A stretch of DNA of 64,000 nucleotides from Lysobacteraceae bacterium. GTDB taxonomy: Bacteria > Pseudomonadota > Gammaproteobacteria > Xanthomonadales > Rhodanobacteraceae. The stretch's first letter is position 1. Every line of letters starts with the position of its first letter. The notes under the pieces are model-generated. The model was given only the letters and a program-made list of their open reading frames with translations, had not been told where the DNA came from and ran no database searches. The stretch covers positions 61,882 to 125,881 of the forward strand of contig JAJFUF010000007.1 of assembly GCA_021372495.1 (NCBI GenBank), in the 5' to 3' direction. The translations under genes and the position numbers were made by a program. Shown here one piece after another: positions 17,172-26,917 of this stretch.

Positions 17172-17995
17172 TCGGCGCTCCGCAGCAGTTCGTTGATGCC
17201 GACCTTGGCGCGCGTCTTCGCGTCGACCTGCTTGACGATGACCGCCGCGTACAGGCCGTGCGAGCCGTCGCGCGCCGGCAGACTGCCGGCGACGACGACG
17301 CTGCCGGCCGGCACGCGCCCGTACAGCGTCTCGCCCGTCATGCGGTTGTAGATGCGCGTCGACTGGCCGAGGAACACGCCCATGCCGATCACGCTGCCGC
17401 GCTCGACCACCACGCCCTCGACCACCTCGGAGCGCGCGCCGATGAAGCAGTCGTCCTCGACGATCGTCGGATTCGCCTGCAGCGGCTCCAGCACGCCGCC
17501 GATGCCGACGCCGCCGGACAGGTGCACGTTGGCGCCGATCTGCGCGCACGAGCCGACCGTGGCCCAGGTGTCGACCATGCTGCCGGCGCCGACGAAGGCG
17601 CCGATGTTGACGTAGCTCGGCATCAGCACCGCGTCCTTGCCGACATGCGCGCCGCGGCGCACCAGCGCGCCCGGCACGATGCGCGCGCCGACCGCGCGCA
17701 GCGCGGCCTCGTCGGCGCCGGCGAAGCGCAGCGGCACCTTGTCGAACGCCGCCATCGGGCCGCCGTCCATCGCACGGTTGGCGCTGACGCGGAAGTACAG
17801 CAGCACCGCCTTCTTCAGCCACGCATGCACGCGCCAGCCGCCGGCGCCGTCCGGCTCGGCGACGCGGCGCTCGCCGCGTTCCAGCAATTCCAGCACGCGC
17901 TCCAGCGCGGGGCGCAGATGGGCGTCGATCTCGGTCTGGCCGAGCGCGGCACGGCGCTCCCAGGCGTCGTCGATCAGGCTTTCAAGTTCCTGCAT
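17168..17995 (-). CDS. dapD: 2,3,4,5-tetrahydropyridine-2,6-dicarboxylate N-succinyltransferase
   Basis: Cytosolic enzyme transferring succinyl from succinyl-CoA to tetrahydrodipicolinate, the step before the DapC aminotransferase in lysine/DAP synthesis. At 275 residues it equals E. coli DapD (274). A helical N-terminal domain is followed by a left-handed beta-helix of hexapeptide repeats, with family blocks [25 protein letters not shown] and [18 protein letters not shown], and the C-terminal SVVVAGSLP. The start ATG (17995) lies inside the end of glnD (14-base overlap), which ties its translation to glnD; its stop overlaps the next gene's start. Confidence 0.96.
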   Translation of the reverse strand: MQELESLIDDAWERRAALGQTEIDAHLRPALERVLELLERGERRVAEPDGAGGWRVHAWLKKAVLLYFRVSANRAMDGGPMAAFDKVPLRFAGADEAALRAVGARIVPGALVRRGAHVGKDAVLMPSYVNIGAFVGAGSMVDTWATVGSCAQIGANVHLSGGVGIGGVLEPLQANPTIVEDDCFIGARSEVVEGVVVERGSVIGMGVFLGQSTRIYNRMTGETLYGRVPAGSVVVAGSLPARDGSHGLYAAVIVKQVDAKTRAKVGINELLRSAE

Positions 17996-20678
17996 GGTGC
18001 TCTTTCGGTTGGGATGCGGCTTCGCCGCCGACGCGCCGCAGCAGCGCGGCGTGCAGCGCTTCGCGCGCGGGCGCGTCCAGCGGGCGGTCGCGCGCGTCGG
18101 CGATGCGGAAGAAGTCCTCGACCCGCTCGCCGAACGTGGCGATGCGCGCATCATGCACGCGCATGCCGGCATCGCGGAAGGCCTGCGCGACCGCCGCCAG
18201 CAGGCCCGGCCGGTCGGTGCACACCAGCGCGAGCTGGGTGCCGCCGTCGACGCTGTCGCTGAACTCGATGCGCGGCGCCATCTGGAAGTGGCGCAGCCGG
18301 CGCGACAGCCCGCGCCGCGCCGGCTGCACGCGATACGGCGCCTGCGCCAGCGTGCGCTGCAGCACCTCGCGCAGCTCGGCGGCGCGCTCGGCGCCGGCCG
18401 GCGCCTGGGTGTCGGTCTCGAGCAGCAGGAAGGTGTCGAGCGCGACGCCGCGCTTCGAGGACAGCACGCGCGCCTCGACCACCGAGAAGCGCATGCGGTC
18501 GAGCGTGGCGGTGACCGCGGCGAACAGGCCGTCGCGGTCGGGCGCGTACACGAACAGCTCGGTGCAGCCGCGCACCGAGAACGGGTGCACCGCGACCAGC
18601 GGCGCGTCGGCGCGCCCCTCGCGCACGAGCGCGGCGGTCTGCCAGGCGATCTGCTCGGGGCGGTGGCGCAGGAAGCTCTCGTCGGGGAAATCCGCCCACA
18701 CCCGCGCCGCGGCATCGGCATTGATGCCGTCCGCCAGCAGCAGCGCCAGCGCGCGCTCGCGGCACTCGCGCACGCGCGCCTCGGCGTGCGGCGGGCGCGC
18801 CAGGTCGCCGCGCAGCGCGTAGCGCGCGGCCACGTACAGGTCGGCCAGCAGGCGGTCCTTCCACGCGTTCCACAGTTTCGGGCTGGTACCGGCGATGTCG
18901 GCGATGGTCAGCAGGTAGAGGTGGTCGAGGCGCTCCCAGTCCTCGACCTGCGCGGCGAAGCGGTGCACCACGTCGGGATCGGTGATGTCCTGGCGCTGCG
19001 CGGTGACGCTCATCAGCAGGTGCCAGCGCACCAGCCAGGCGACCAGGTCGACGTCGGCCTCGACGAGGCCGAGCTTCGCGCAGAACGCGCGTGCCTCCTG
19101 CTCGCCGAGCTGCGAATGGTCGCCGCCGCGGCCCTTGGCGATGTCGTGGAACAGCGCGGCGAGCAACAGCAGCTCGGGCTTGGCCAGGCCCGCCCATACC
19201 TCGCAGGCGACGGGAAACTCGCGGCGCTGGGCAGGATCGGCGAAGCGCGCCACGTTGCGCAGCACGCGCAGGGTGTGCTCGTCCACGGTGTAGACGTGGA
19301 ACAGGTCGTACTGCATGCGCCCGACCACGCGGCCGAACGCCGGCAGCACCGCCGCCAGCACGCCGTGCCGGTTCATGCGCGCCAGCGCCTCCACCGCCGG
19401 CGCGCCGCGCGCCAGCAGCGCGCGCAGCGCCGTCAGCACGTGGCCGTCGTCGGCCAGCGCGGTGCCGCCGCGCGCCAGCGCCTGCTGCATGCGGCGCATG
19501 GTGTCGGCGCTCAGCCCCTTCAGCCCGGGATGGTCGAGCAGCACCGCGAACGCGCCCACCAGCGCCTGCGGGCGGCGCAGGAACAGGTCGGGCGTCGCCG
19601 CTTCCAGCCGCGCGCCGAGCGCGACGAAGTCCTGGTCGATCGGCTGCGCCGGCGCGCGCGGCGGCTCCAGCAGCTCGTCGAAGCGCTCCAGCAACTGCGT
19701 GCCGAGGCGTTCCACCGTCTGCGCGGCGCGGTAGTAGGCCTGCATGCACTGCTCGACGCCGAGGTTCTGCGCGTGCTCGTCGACGTAGCCGAGGCGCGCG
19801 GCCAGCGCGCGCTGGAAGTCGAACAGCAGGCGCTCCTCGGCGCGCCCGGCTTCGAGATGCAGCGCGTAGCGGATGCGCTGCAGGGTGACCTCGGCCGCGG
19901 CCAGCGCGGCGGACTCGGCGGGGTCGAGCAGGCCGGCCGCGGCCAGCGCCTCGAAGCTGCCGGCGCCGACGATGCGCCGGCCCAGCCAGCGCATCAGGTC
20001 CAGCGTGCGCAGGCCGCCGGGGCCGTCCTTGAGGTTGGGTTCGAGGTTGTAGGCGGTGTCGTCGAAGCGCGCGTGGCGTTCGGCCTGCTCGGCACGCTTG
20101 GCGGCGAGATAGGCGGCGGGCGGCCACAGCGCGGGTTCGTCGACGATCGCCGCCAATGCGGCTTCGAGCGATGCGTCGCCGCACAGGCGGCGCGCGTCCA
20201 GCAGGCTGGTGAACACGCTGACGTCGGCGGCGGCGAGCATGCGGCATTGCGCGGGGTCGCGCACCGCGTGGCCGGGCTTCAGGCCGAGATCCCACAGGCA
20301 GGCGAACAGCGCTTCCAGCGCGCGCGCCTGCGCCGCGGCGGCGGCCGGCGTCGCCAGCACCAGCAGGTCGACGTCGGAATGCGGGAACAGCAGGCCGCGG
20401 CCGAAGCCGCCGACCGCGAACAGCGCCACGCCCTCCGGCTCGCCGAGGCAGGCGGTCCAGACGTGGCCGAGGATGCGCTCGACCGCCTCGCCGCGGCGTC
20501 GCGCCAGCGCGGCGGCCGGCGCGCCTTCCGCGAACGCGGTCGCCAGCGTGCGGTCGACGTCGCCCAGCAGTTGGCGCAGCGCGAGGCGCGCATCCGCGGA
20601 CACGCCCGAGCGCGGCAGCGCGGGGGGCAGGCGCGGCAGCGGCGGCAGATCGGGGGCGCGGGCGGATGGGGTGGACAC
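17982..20678 (-). CDS. glnD: Bifunctional uridylyltransferase/uridylyl-removing enzyme GlnD
   Basis: The nitrogen sensor that adds UMP to PII protein when glutamine is low and removes it when glutamine is high. Length 898 residues (E. coli 890). The nucleotidyltransferase domain has [17 protein letters not shown] at 90-106, with catalytic Asp102 and Asp104. The HD hydrolase domain in the middle has [16 protein letters not shown]. Two ACT domains close the protein ([16 protein letters not shown] and [19 protein letters not shown]), the glutamine-binding parts. It is the first gene of the minus-strand run glnD-dapD-arsC-like-arsC-like-dapE and overlaps dapD by 14 bases. Confidence 0.95.
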   Translation of the reverse strand: MSTPSARAPDLPPLPRLPPALPRSGVSADARLALRQLLGDVDRTLATAFAEGAPAAALARRRGEAVERILGHVWTACLGEPEGVALFAVGGFGRGLLFPHSDVDLLVLATPAAAAAQARALEALFACLWDLGLKPGHAVRDPAQCRMLAAADVSVFTSLLDARRLCGDASLEAALAAIVDEPALWPPAAYLAAKRAEQAERHARFDDTAYNLEPNLKDGPGGLRTLDLMRWLGRRIVGAGSFEALAAAGLLDPAESAALAAAEVTLQRIRYALHLEAGRAEERLLFDFQRALAARLGYVDEHAQNLGVEQCMQAYYRAAQTVERLGTQLLERFDELLEPPRAPAQPIDQDFVALGARLEAATPDLFLRRPQALVGAFAVLLDHPGLKGLSADTMRRMQQALARGGTALADDGHVLTALRALLARGAPAVEALARMNRHGVLAAVLPAFGRVVGRMQYDLFHVYTVDEHTLRVLRNVARFADPAQRREFPVACEVWAGLAKPELLLLAALFHDIAKGRGGDHSQLGEQEARAFCAKLGLVEADVDLVAWLVRWHLLMSVTAQRQDITDPDVVHRFAAQVEDWERLDHLYLLTIADIAGTSPKLWNAWKDRLLADLYVAARYALRGDLARPPHAEARVRECRERALALLLADGINADAAARVWADFPDESFLRHRPEQIAWQTAALVREGRADAPLVAVHPFSVRGCTELFVYAPDRDGLFAAVTATLDRMRFSVVEARVLSSKRGVALDTFLLLETDTQAPAGAERAAELREVLQRTLAQAPYRVQPARRGLSRRLRHFQMAPRIEFSDSVDGGTQLALVCTDRPGLLAAVAQAFRDAGMRVHDARIATFGERVEDFFRIADARDRPLDAPAREALHAALLRRVGGEAASQPKEHHAGT

Positions 20679-20718
20679 GTCGCTCCTGGGCTGGGAGTGG
20701 GGAAAGCGTAACTACCCA

Positions 20719-20748
20719 CCGTGATGCCGGCACACGCCGGCATCACGG
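20719..20748. repeat. Perfect inverted repeat between map and glnD
   Basis: CCGTGATGCCGGC (20719-20731) and its exact complement (20736-20748) flank a 4-base loop. The stem is 13 bp without mismatch. It lies downstream of map and upstream of glnD on the minus strand. No T run follows on either strand, so a REP-type element fits better than a classical intrinsic terminator, although transcript-end protection is possible. Confidence 0.75.
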
Positions 20749-20815
20749 GAGACATTGCAGCGCCAGCGCCTCCCCAGCCCTGCCTGCGCCTTGCCCTACT
20801 CCCTGCTCCCAACCC

Positions 20816-21583
20816 TCACGCCGCCTGCGGCCAAGGCGTAAGGATCTCGAAACCGTCGTCGGTGACGGCGATGGTGTGCTCCCACTGCGCCGACAGCGTG
20901 TGGTCCTTGGTGACCACGGTCCAGCCGTCCGGCAACAGGCGGGTGTGCGGCTTGCCGGCGTTGACCATCGGCTCGACGGTGAAGGTCATGCCCTTCTCCA
21001 GGCGCAGCCCGGTACCCGGCCTGCCGTAGTGCAGCACCTGCGGGTCGTCGTGATAGACCGTGCCGATGCCGTGGCCGCAGTACTCGCGCACGACCGAGAA
21101 GCCCGCCGTCTCGACGTGCCTCTGGATGGCGTGGCCGACGTCGCCCAGGGTCGCGCCGGGGCGCACCGCGCCGATGCCGAGCAGCATCGCTTCCAGGGTG
21201 GTGTCCACCAGCCGCTTGGCCAGCGTGGAGGGCTGGCCGACGAAGTACATGCGGCTGGTGTCGCCGTGCCAGCCGTCCTTGATCACGGTGACGTCGATGT
21301 TGACGATGTCGCCGTCTTTCAGCACCTTGGTCGGGCTGGGAATCCCGTGGCAGATCACGTGGTTGACCGACGTGCACAGGGTCTTGGGGAAGCCGCGGTA
21401 GCCGACGTTGGCCGGCACCGCCTTCTGCACCTTGACGATGTGTTCGTAGGCGATGCGGTCGAGCTCCTCGGTGGTCACCCCGGGCTTGACGTGCCCGGCA
21501 AGCAGCTCCAGCACCTCCGCGGCCAGCCGGCCGGCGGTACGCATCTTCTCGATCTGTTCGGGGGTCTTCAGGGTCACGGGCAT
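20816..21583 (-). CDS. map: Methionine aminopeptidase type I
   Basis: Removes the N-terminal methionine from nascent proteins in the cytosol. It has 255 residues (E. coli 264). The five dimetal ligands of the pita-bread fold are visible: Asp in NIDVTVIKDGWHGD (two), His in EYCGHGIG, Glu in FTVEPM and Glu in WEHTIAVT. It is transcribed divergently from rpsB over a 322-base gap, the arrangement also found in E. coli, where map and rpsB are adjacent and divergent. Stop at 20816; a palindromic repeat lies downstream. Confidence 0.96.
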   Translation of the reverse strand: MPVTLKTPEQIEKMRTAGRLAAEVLELLAGHVKPGVTTEELDRIAYEHIVKVQKAVPANVGYRGFPKTLCTSVNHVICHGIPSPTKVLKDGDIVNIDVTVIKDGWHGDTSRMYFVGQPSTLAKRLVDTTLEAMLLGIGAVRPGATLGDVGHAIQRHVETAGFSVVREYCGHGIGTVYHDDPQVLHYGRPGTGLRLEKGMTFTVEPMVNAGKPHTRLLPDGWTVVTKDHTLSAQWEHTIAVTDDGFEILTPWPQAA

Positions 21584-21621
21584 GATCCGTAGATGGCGCC
21601 GGTCGGGGGCGCAGGCAAGAC

Positions 21622-21651
21622 TTGTCGCGCCGGCGGCGCACGGGCTACAAT
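21622..21651 (+). promoter_or_regulatory. Candidate sigma-70 promoter of rpsB-tsf
   Basis: TTGTCG (21622-21627) and TACAAT (21646-21651) with 18 bases between. An AT-rich stretch follows the -10 (TTTTAAAGAT), standing out in this GC-rich DNA. The implied start, near 21658, gives rpsB a 5' leader of about 245 bases. Confidence 0.6.
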
Positions 21652-21657
21652 TTTAAA

Positions 21658-21905
21658 GATTTGCGGGACAGCCATGTAAGTGGCCGCCGCGCAAAGCAGA
21701 ACGCGAGGATACCCGCCACGGCGGCTCCCCGCACGGTGCGCAAGCACCTCATTCCGCACACGCATCGGCACCGCCTTCGGGGTGCCCCGCCGGCACGGCG
21801 CTTCGCCAGCACGACTGGCACGCCGGCCCGGGGTCGAAGTCGGGGATGCGTGGAGGTCCAACCCCTGGGCGCGCCACAAGCCGCCCGAACGTCAGGAGTT
21901 TCGTC
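21658..21905 (+). promoter_or_regulatory. Long rpsB 5' leader, possible S2 autoregulatory region
   Basis: The rest of the 322-base gap between map and rpsB has no convincing gene. It is rich in short GC inverted segments (for example around GCACCGCCTTCGGGGTGCCCC near 21768) and ends in GTCAGGAGTTTCGTC before the rpsB ATG. In other gammaproteobacteria, ribosomal protein S2 represses its own mRNA by binding such a leader. Whether the specific fold is conserved here was not tested. Confidence 0.35.
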
Positions 21906-22790
21906 ATGCCCCAGGTCACCATGCGCCAGATGCTCGAAGCCGGCGTCCACTTCGGCCACCAGACCCGCTACTGGAACCCGAGGATGGAGCCGTACATCTT
22001 CGGCGCGCGCGGCAAGATCCACATCATCAACCTCGAGAAGACGCTGCCGCTGTTCGGCGACGCCATGAACTACCTCTCCGGCCTGGCGCAGAAGCGCGGC
22101 ACGGTGCTGTTCGTCGGCACCAAGCGCTCGGCGCGCGAGGCCATCCAGGAAGAAGGCACCCGCTGCGGCATGCCGTTCGTCGCCGCGCGCTGGCTGGGCG
22201 GCATGCTCACCAACTTCCGCACCGTCAAGCAGTCGGTCGCGCGCCTGAAGGAACTCGAGGCCGCCGAGACCGACGGCACCTTCGAGAAGCTGGTCAAGCA
22301 CGAAGTGCTGGCGCTGCGCCGCGAGCGCGACAAGCTGGAGAAGTCGCTGGGCGGCATCAAGGACATGAACAGCCTGCCCGACGCGCTGTTCGTGATCGAC
22401 ATCGGCCACGAGAACATCGCCGTGCTGGAAGCCAAGAAGCTCGGCATCCCGGTGGTGGCGGTGGTCGACACCAACTACGACCCGACGCTGGTCGACTACG
22501 CGATCCCGGGCAACGACGACGCCATCCGCGCGGTGCAGTTGTACGTGCGCGCCGCCGCCGACGCCATCCTCGAGGGCAAGGCCGCGTCGCCGGCCATCGC
22601 GCAGGGCGCGGCCGACGAGTTCGTCGAGCTGGACGCCGAGGGCAACCCGATCGCCAAGGACGCCGACGCCGCGCGCCGCGAGCGCAAGCCGAGCGGCGAC
22701 CGCCGCCGTCCGGGCGGCGCCAAGAAGCCGGGCGCCGGCCAGCCGCGCCGCGGCAGCGGCCGCGGCAAGAACGAAGGCGGCGCCGAGTAA
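21906..22790 (+). CDS. rpsB: 30S ribosomal protein S2
   Basis: Small-subunit protein at the mRNA exit region, needed with S1 binding. Family sequence throughout: [20 protein letters not shown] at the start, then [20 protein letters not shown] and [15 protein letters not shown]. At 294 residues it is longer than E. coli S2 (241); the extra part is a basic, Gly/Arg-rich tail from about residue 250 ([19 protein letters not shown]). The ATG at 21906 follows AGGAG; a possible GTG frame begins 20 codons earlier without family similarity. Forms a transcription unit with tsf, 64 bases downstream. Confidence 0.97.
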   Translation: MPQVTMRQMLEAGVHFGHQTRYWNPRMEPYIFGARGKIHIINLEKTLPLFGDAMNYLSGLAQKRGTVLFVGTKRSAREAIQEEGTRCGMPFVAARWLGGMLTNFRTVKQSVARLKELEAAETDGTFEKLVKHEVLALRRERDKLEKSLGGIKDMNSLPDALFVIDIGHENIAVLEAKKLGIPVVAVVDTNYDPTLVDYAIPGNDDAIRAVQLYVRAAADAILEGKAASPAIAQGAADEFVELDAEGNPIAKDADAARRERKPSGDRRRPGGAKKPGAGQPRRGSGRGKNEGGAE

Positions 22791-22854
22791 GTCCACGGTT
22801 CGAGGCCACGCGCGCCGGCATGCCGGCGCGCCGCCATCCAAGAGGTTCCACGCA

Positions 22855-23733
22855 ATGACGATCACCGCAACCATGGTCAAGGAGCTGCGCGAGCGCTCCG
22901 GGGCCGGCATGATGGAATGCAAGAAGGCACTCACCGAGAACGGCGGCAACATCGACGCCGCGATCGAGTGGCTGCGCAAGCAGGGCCTGGCCAAGGCCGA
23001 CAAGAAAGCCGGCCGCGTGGCCGCCGAGGGGCGCATCGTCGCCGCGCAGGGCAGCGGCAAGGCCGTGCTGGTCGAGGTCAACTGCGAGACCGACTTCGTC
23101 GCCAAGGACGCCAGCTTCCTGAAGTTCGCCGATGCCGTGGCCGCGGTCGCGCTGGCCTCCGGCGCCGCCGACGTCGACGCGCTGAAGGCCGCGGCCTATC
23201 CGGCCGGCGGCAGCGTCGAGGAAGCCGCCAAGGCCCTGATCGCCACCATCGGCGAGAACATCCAGGTGCGCCGCATGGCGCGCGTGCAGTGCGACGGCGT
23301 GGTCAGCAGCTACGTGCACGGCGGCCGCATCGGCGTGCTGGTCGCGCTGAAGGGCGGCAGCGACGAGCTGGCCAAGGGCATCGCCATGCACGTCGCGGCG
23401 ATGAACCCGACCTACGTCACTCCCGAGCAGGTGCCGGCCGAGATCGTCGCGAAGGAGAAGGAAATCGCCCTCGCGCAGATGACCGACAAGGACAGGCAGA
23501 AGCCCGCCGAGATCCAGGAAAAGATGATCCAGGGCAAGCTGCGCAAGGTTTTCGCCGAAATGTCCCTGACCGGCCAGGCCTACGTGCTGGACACCGCCAA
23601 CACCGTCGCCGACGTGCTGAAGAAGGCCGGCGCCGAGGTCGTCTCGGTGGCGCGCCTCGCCGTCGGCGAAGGCATCGAGAAGAAGGAAGAGGATTTCGCC
23701 GCCGAAGTGATGAAGCAGGCCGGCCTGGCGTAA
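22855..23733 (+). CDS. tsf: Elongation factor Ts
   Basis: Nucleotide exchange factor that regenerates EF-Tu-GTP. 292 residues (E. coli 283). N-terminal UBA-like domain with [20 protein letters not shown], then the conserved core motif [11 protein letters not shown] that displaces GDP from EF-Tu, and the second half with [11 protein letters not shown] in the coiled-coil/dimer region. It follows rpsB closely and is followed by a strong intrinsic terminator at 23798-23837, so rpsB-tsf is a separate unit from pyrH. Confidence 0.97.
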   Translation: MTITATMVKELRERSGAGMMECKKALTENGGNIDAAIEWLRKQGLAKADKKAGRVAAEGRIVAAQGSGKAVLVEVNCETDFVAKDASFLKFADAVAAVALASGAADVDALKAAAYPAGGSVEEAAKALIATIGENIQVRRMARVQCDGVVSSYVHGGRIGVLVALKGGSDELAKGIAMHVAAMNPTYVTPEQVPAEIVAKEKEIALAQMTDKDRQKPAEIQEKMIQGKLRKVFAEMSLTGQAYVLDTANTVADVLKKAGAEVVSVARLAVGEGIEKKEEDFAAEVMKQAGLA

Positions 23734-23797
23734 ACCCTCTTCCGCGCGCAGCGCCCCCACCGGCAGGCGTACGGGGGCGCCGACGCGGACAATCCGA

Positions 23798-23837
23798 GCC
23801 GCTCGTGCGAGCCTGCCGGCCACGAGCGGCTTTTTTT
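23798..23837 (+). terminator. Intrinsic terminator after tsf
   Basis: GCCGCTCGTG (23798-23807) pairs perfectly with CACGAGCGGC (23821-23830) around a 13-base loop, and seven T residues follow (23831-23837). Only 29 bases separate it from the pyrH ATG, so pyrH must use a promoter within or upstream of this hairpin, or partial readthrough. Confidence 0.9.
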
Positions 23838-23866
23838 GTGCCCGCATCCCCCAAGGAACCGACGCC

Positions 23867-24589
23867 ATGCCCGCCGCGATCAAGTACCAGCGCATCCTGC
23901 TCAAGCTTTCCGGCGAAGCCCTGATGGGCGACGAGGACTACGGCATCGATCCCAAGGTGCTGCGACGGCTGGCGGCGGAAATCATCGAGGTCCAGCAGGC
24001 CGGCGTGCAGGTCGGCGTGGTGATCGGCGGCGGCAACATCTTCCGCGGCGCCGGCCTGGCCGCGGCCGGCATGGACCGCGTCACCGGCGACCACATGGGC
24101 ATGCTGGCCACGGTGATGAACGCGCTGGCCATGCAGGACGCGCTGGAGAAGCTCGGCGCCTACGCGCGCACGATGAGCGCGATCAAGATCAACGAGGTCT
24201 GCGAGGACTACATCCGCCGCCGCGCGATCCGCCATCTGGAGAAGGGCCGCATCTGCATCTTCGCCGCCGGCACCGGCAATCCGTTCTTCACCACCGACTC
24301 GGCCGCGGCGCTGCGTGCGGTCGAGGTCGGCGCGCAGCTGCTGCTGAAGGCGACCAAGGTCGACGGCGTGTACAGCGCCGACCCGAAGAAGGTCAGCGAC
24401 GCGCAGCGCTTCGAGCACCTCACCTACGACCAGGTGATCGAGCGCAAGCTGGCGGTGATGGACACCGCCGCGATCGCGCTGTGCCGCGACCACGGCATGC
24501 CGCTGCGCATCTACGACATGGGCCAGCCGGGCGGCCTGATGCGCATCATGCGCGGCGAGCCGATCGGCACCCTGGTCGACTGCGGCTGA
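23867..24589 (+). CDS. pyrH: UMP kinase
   Basis: Phosphorylates UMP to UDP with ATP; hexameric cytosolic enzyme of the amino-acid-kinase fold, regulated by GTP and UTP in bacteria. 240 residues (E. coli 241). Visible motifs are [13 protein letters not shown] at the N-terminus, [12 protein letters not shown], the [20 protein letters not shown] block, and [20 protein letters not shown] near the acceptor site. AAGGAACCGACGCC precedes the ATG. In related genomes frr follows directly; here a 6 kb signalling island intervenes. Confidence 0.97.
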   Translation: MPAAIKYQRILLKLSGEALMGDEDYGIDPKVLRRLAAEIIEVQQAGVQVGVVIGGGNIFRGAGLAAAGMDRVTGDHMGMLATVMNALAMQDALEKLGAYARTMSAIKINEVCEDYIRRRAIRHLEKGRICIFAAGTGNPFFTTDSAAALRAVEVGAQLLLKATKVDGVYSADPKKVSDAQRFEHLTYDQVIERKLAVMDTAAIALCRDHGMPLRIYDMGQPGGLMRIMRGEPIGTLVDCG

Positions 24590-24740
24590 ATCCGCGCCTC
24601 GCGTAATCGAAGCCCATCGCCGCTGTACCCACGGACGCGGGCCGGACCGGCTCGCGCGCGCCGCAGGAGCACGTGCGCAACCGGACGGGTGCGATCGCAG
24701 GCACGCGCACCGCCCCCTCGCCCGCACCGGAGGTGCCGCC

Positions 24741-25376
24741 ATGATTCCGTTCACCGAGCCGCGTTCCTGCACCGGCATCGATTTCGATGCCGCCACGCTC
24801 TCGAGCGATCCGCGCATCGGCCAGATCGCGCTGGCGCCGTCCGCGCTGCGCGAATTCAACGCGCTCGCGCACGCGCTGTACGAGCACGCCGACGACTTCG
24901 ACAGCGCGCGCATCACCACCGCCGTGGCCATGGCGCTGCATGCGGCCCGCAGCGGCCGCAGCGTGCGCTTCATCCCTGCGCGCATGGCCCGCGCGCAGGC
25001 GCTGCGCGACATGGCCGCGGACGCGGACTGGTCGCTGGATGCCGCCACTCGCGCCGGCATCGACGACCTGCTCGCCTACGTCGACCGCGCCGACGACCTG
25101 ATTCCCGACGGCATCCCGCTGATCGGCCTGCTCGACGACGCCATCCTGGTCGACGTGGCGCTGAACCGGCTGCGCGACGAACTCGACGACTATCTCGATT
25201 TCCGCCGCTACCGCGACGGCCGCATCGCGGCCGGTGCGCCCGCCGAGAGCCGCCGCCGCGACGACTGGCTGGCCGCGCGCGGCGAGGAGTTGCGTTACAC
25301 ATTGCAACGCCGCCGCGTCGATGCGCGGCATTACGCCCACTGGGAATGGTCGGGCCGCGGGTTCCGCGTGACCTGA
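24741..25376 (+). CDS. DUF1232 (YkvA-like) protein
   Basis: A 211-residue protein with a DUF1232 core: the diagnostic segment DDLIPDGIPLIGLLDDAILVDVALNRL (about residues 113-139) matches the LIPDFIPVLGYLDD-type signature of this family of small, possibly membrane-associated proteins. The flanking N-terminal 100 residues are helical and not recognised, and the C-terminal 60 are charged (RRRDDWLAARGEELRY). No strong membrane helix is visible. GGAGGTGCCGCC precedes the ATG. It is the first gene of the insertion between pyrH and frr and lies 83 bases upstream of the sigma factor gene; functional linkage to it is inference. Confidence 0.75.
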   Translation: MIPFTEPRSCTGIDFDAATLSSDPRIGQIALAPSALREFNALAHALYEHADDFDSARITTAVAMALHAARSGRSVRFIPARMARAQALRDMAADADWSLDAATRAGIDDLLAYVDRADDLIPDGIPLIGLLDDAILVDVALNRLRDELDDYLDFRRYRDGRIAAGAPAESRRRDDWLAARGEELRYTLQRRRVDARHYAHWEWSGRGFRVT

Positions 25377-25459
25377 GACACTTCCACGCCGCAGCGGCCG
25401 GGCGCAGACTGCCAGCCCGGTCACACGGAGGTCGTTGGCCTGCGGCGGGAGGATCGGAC

Positions 25460-26161
25460 ATGAGCCGATTCGAAACCACACGCTGGAGCCTCGTGCTGAG
25501 CACCCAGGGCGATCCTGCCCGGGCGCGCGCCGCGCTGGAGCGGCTGTGCCGCATCTACCGCCCGGCCGTGCTGGCCTACGTCCGTCGCCAGGGCTACACG
25601 ACGGAACAGGCGGAGGACCTGACGCAAGGCTTCTTCGTCCGCTTCCTCGAGCAGGCCAGCTTCGCGCGGGCCGACCCGCAGCGCGGCCGGTTCCGCGCCT
25701 ACCTGCTCACCGCCCTGCGTCGTCACCTGATCAACGCCGCCGACAGCGCGCACGCGGCGCGACGCGGCGGTGGCGCGGCGGCGGTCGCTTACGACACCGT
25801 CGAGAACACCACGGCCACGAACGACGATGACCCGCTGCGCGCCTTCGAGCGCGGCTGGGCGCTGGCCGTGCTCGGCACCGCGCTCGGCCACCTGCGCGAG
25901 GAAGCTGCCCGCGCCGGCAAGCTCGACCTGTACGAGCACTTGCAGGAATTCCTCACCGAACGCCCCGGCGAAACCGACTACGCGCGCGTGGCCGCCGCGC
26001 TCGGGCTGCGGCCCAACACGCTGGCGGTCGCCGTGCACCGCATGCGTCATCGCCTGCGCGAGCTGGTGCGCGCCGAACTGGCCGAAACCACCGGCAGCGC
26101 CGGCGATCTCGAACAGGAAATCACCGACCTGCGCGCGGCGCTCAGAGCCACGCTCCATTGA
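25460..26161 (+). CDS. ECF-type RNA polymerase sigma factor (kinase-linked group), copy 1
   Basis: A 233-residue sigma-70 family protein of the ECF type. The N-terminal FETTRWSLVL motif and region 2 (LCRIYRPAVLAYVRRQGYTTEQAEDLTQGFFVRFLE) match sigma factors usually encoded beside Ser/Thr kinases; region 2 continues through FRAYLLTALRRHLIN. Region 4 is at residues about 170-210 (DYARVAAALGLRPNTLAVAVHRMRHRLRELV), a helix-turn-helix that would bind the -35 element. A charged C-terminal tail follows. GGGAGGATCGGAC precedes the ATG. No anti-sigma factor gene is nearby; activation by the kinase gene two genes downstream is the expected mechanism. Confidence 0.87.
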   Translation: MSRFETTRWSLVLSTQGDPARARAALERLCRIYRPAVLAYVRRQGYTTEQAEDLTQGFFVRFLEQASFARADPQRGRFRAYLLTALRRHLINAADSAHAARRGGGAAAVAYDTVENTTATNDDDPLRAFERGWALAVLGTALGHLREEAARAGKLDLYEHLQEFLTERPGETDYARVAAALGLRPNTLAVAVHRMRHRLRELVRAELAETTGSAGDLEQEITDLRAALRATLH

Positions 26162-26215
26162 GAGGTGCCCCCGGAGCTTCCGGCTCCGCCACCGGATCCC
26201 GTACAGGTAGCGAGC

Positions 26216-26917
26216 ATGAAGCCGGCAGCCACCGTGCCGTCGTCCGCAGACGCCGCCTTCGCGACCACCCGCTGGTCGCTGGCGTCCGCGCGCAGCGACA
26301 GCGCCCGCGAGGCGCTGAACGCGCTCTGCCTGCGTTACCGCTACCCGGTATACGCCTACCTGCGTCGCCGCGGGCAAGCGCCGAACGCGGCGCAGGACAC
26401 CACGCGTGCATTCTTCGAGCAGCTCGCCCACGCGCGACCCGGCGGCGCGGAATGGGCCGCGCGGCGCTTCCGCGAATTCCTGTTCGCGCGGCTGTGCGAC
26501 TTCCTCGGCGGCGGGCAGCGCGCGCCGGCCGAGGACACGCAGGCGCGCGCGCGCGGCGAAGCCTGCGCGGCCGACGATCCGGCGCGGGCCTTCGAGCGCG
26601 GCTTCGCGCTGGCGGTACTCACGCGCGGACTTCGGCACCTGCGCGACGAGGCGAGCGAATCCGGGCACCTCGAGATGTTCGACGCGCTGGAACCTTATCT
26701 TGCGCGCGAGCCCGCCGTCGGCGCCCTCGAAGCGGCCAGCGCCCGCCTCGGCGCCCGCCCGCTGGCGCTGGCATTGGCCCTGTGCCGCCTGCGCCAACGC
26801 TTTCGCGAGCTGTGCGATGCCGAGCTGGCCGACACCGTGCGCGGCGCGCCCGATCTCGCCGCCGAGCGACGCACGCTGCAGCACGCGCTGGACGCGGAGG
26901 CGCGCCATGCCGCATGA
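26216..26917 (+). CDS. Divergent ECF-type sigma factor paralogue, copy 2
   Basis: A 233-residue paralogue of the preceding sigma factor: the same FATTRWSLAS start, LCLRYRYPVYAYLRRRGQ in region 2 and a matching C-terminal half (CRLRQRFRELCDAELADTV). Region 2 is eroded: the conserved EDLTQGFFVRFLE of copy 1 reads QDTTRAFFEQLAH, and region 4 has lost the usual DYxRVAxxLG pattern (VGALEAASARLGARPLAL). It may have changed promoter specificity or act as a modulator of copy 1. The ATG at 26216 gives the same length as copy 1; a GTG at 26165 would add 17 Pro-rich residues. Its end overlaps the kinase start by 11 bases. Confidence 0.78.
   Translation: MKPAATVPSSADAAFATTRWSLASARSDSAREALNALCLRYRYPVYAYLRRRGQAPNAAQDTTRAFFEQLAHARPGGAEWAARRFREFLFARLCDFLGGGQRAPAEDTQARARGEACAADDPARAFERGFALAVLTRGLRHLRDEASESGHLEMFDALEPYLAREPAVGALEAASARLGARPLALALALCRLRQRFRELCDAELADTVRGAPDLAAERRTLQHALDAEARHAA

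Noticed and set aside
20719..20748. Intrinsic terminator of map
   Set aside because: The stem is perfect but no T run follows on either strand; listed as a repeat instead.
26406..26906. Extension of the kinase frame 167 codons upstream
   Set aside because: Overlaps almost all of the second sigma factor in another frame; the ATG at 26907 gives the natural kinase N-terminus.
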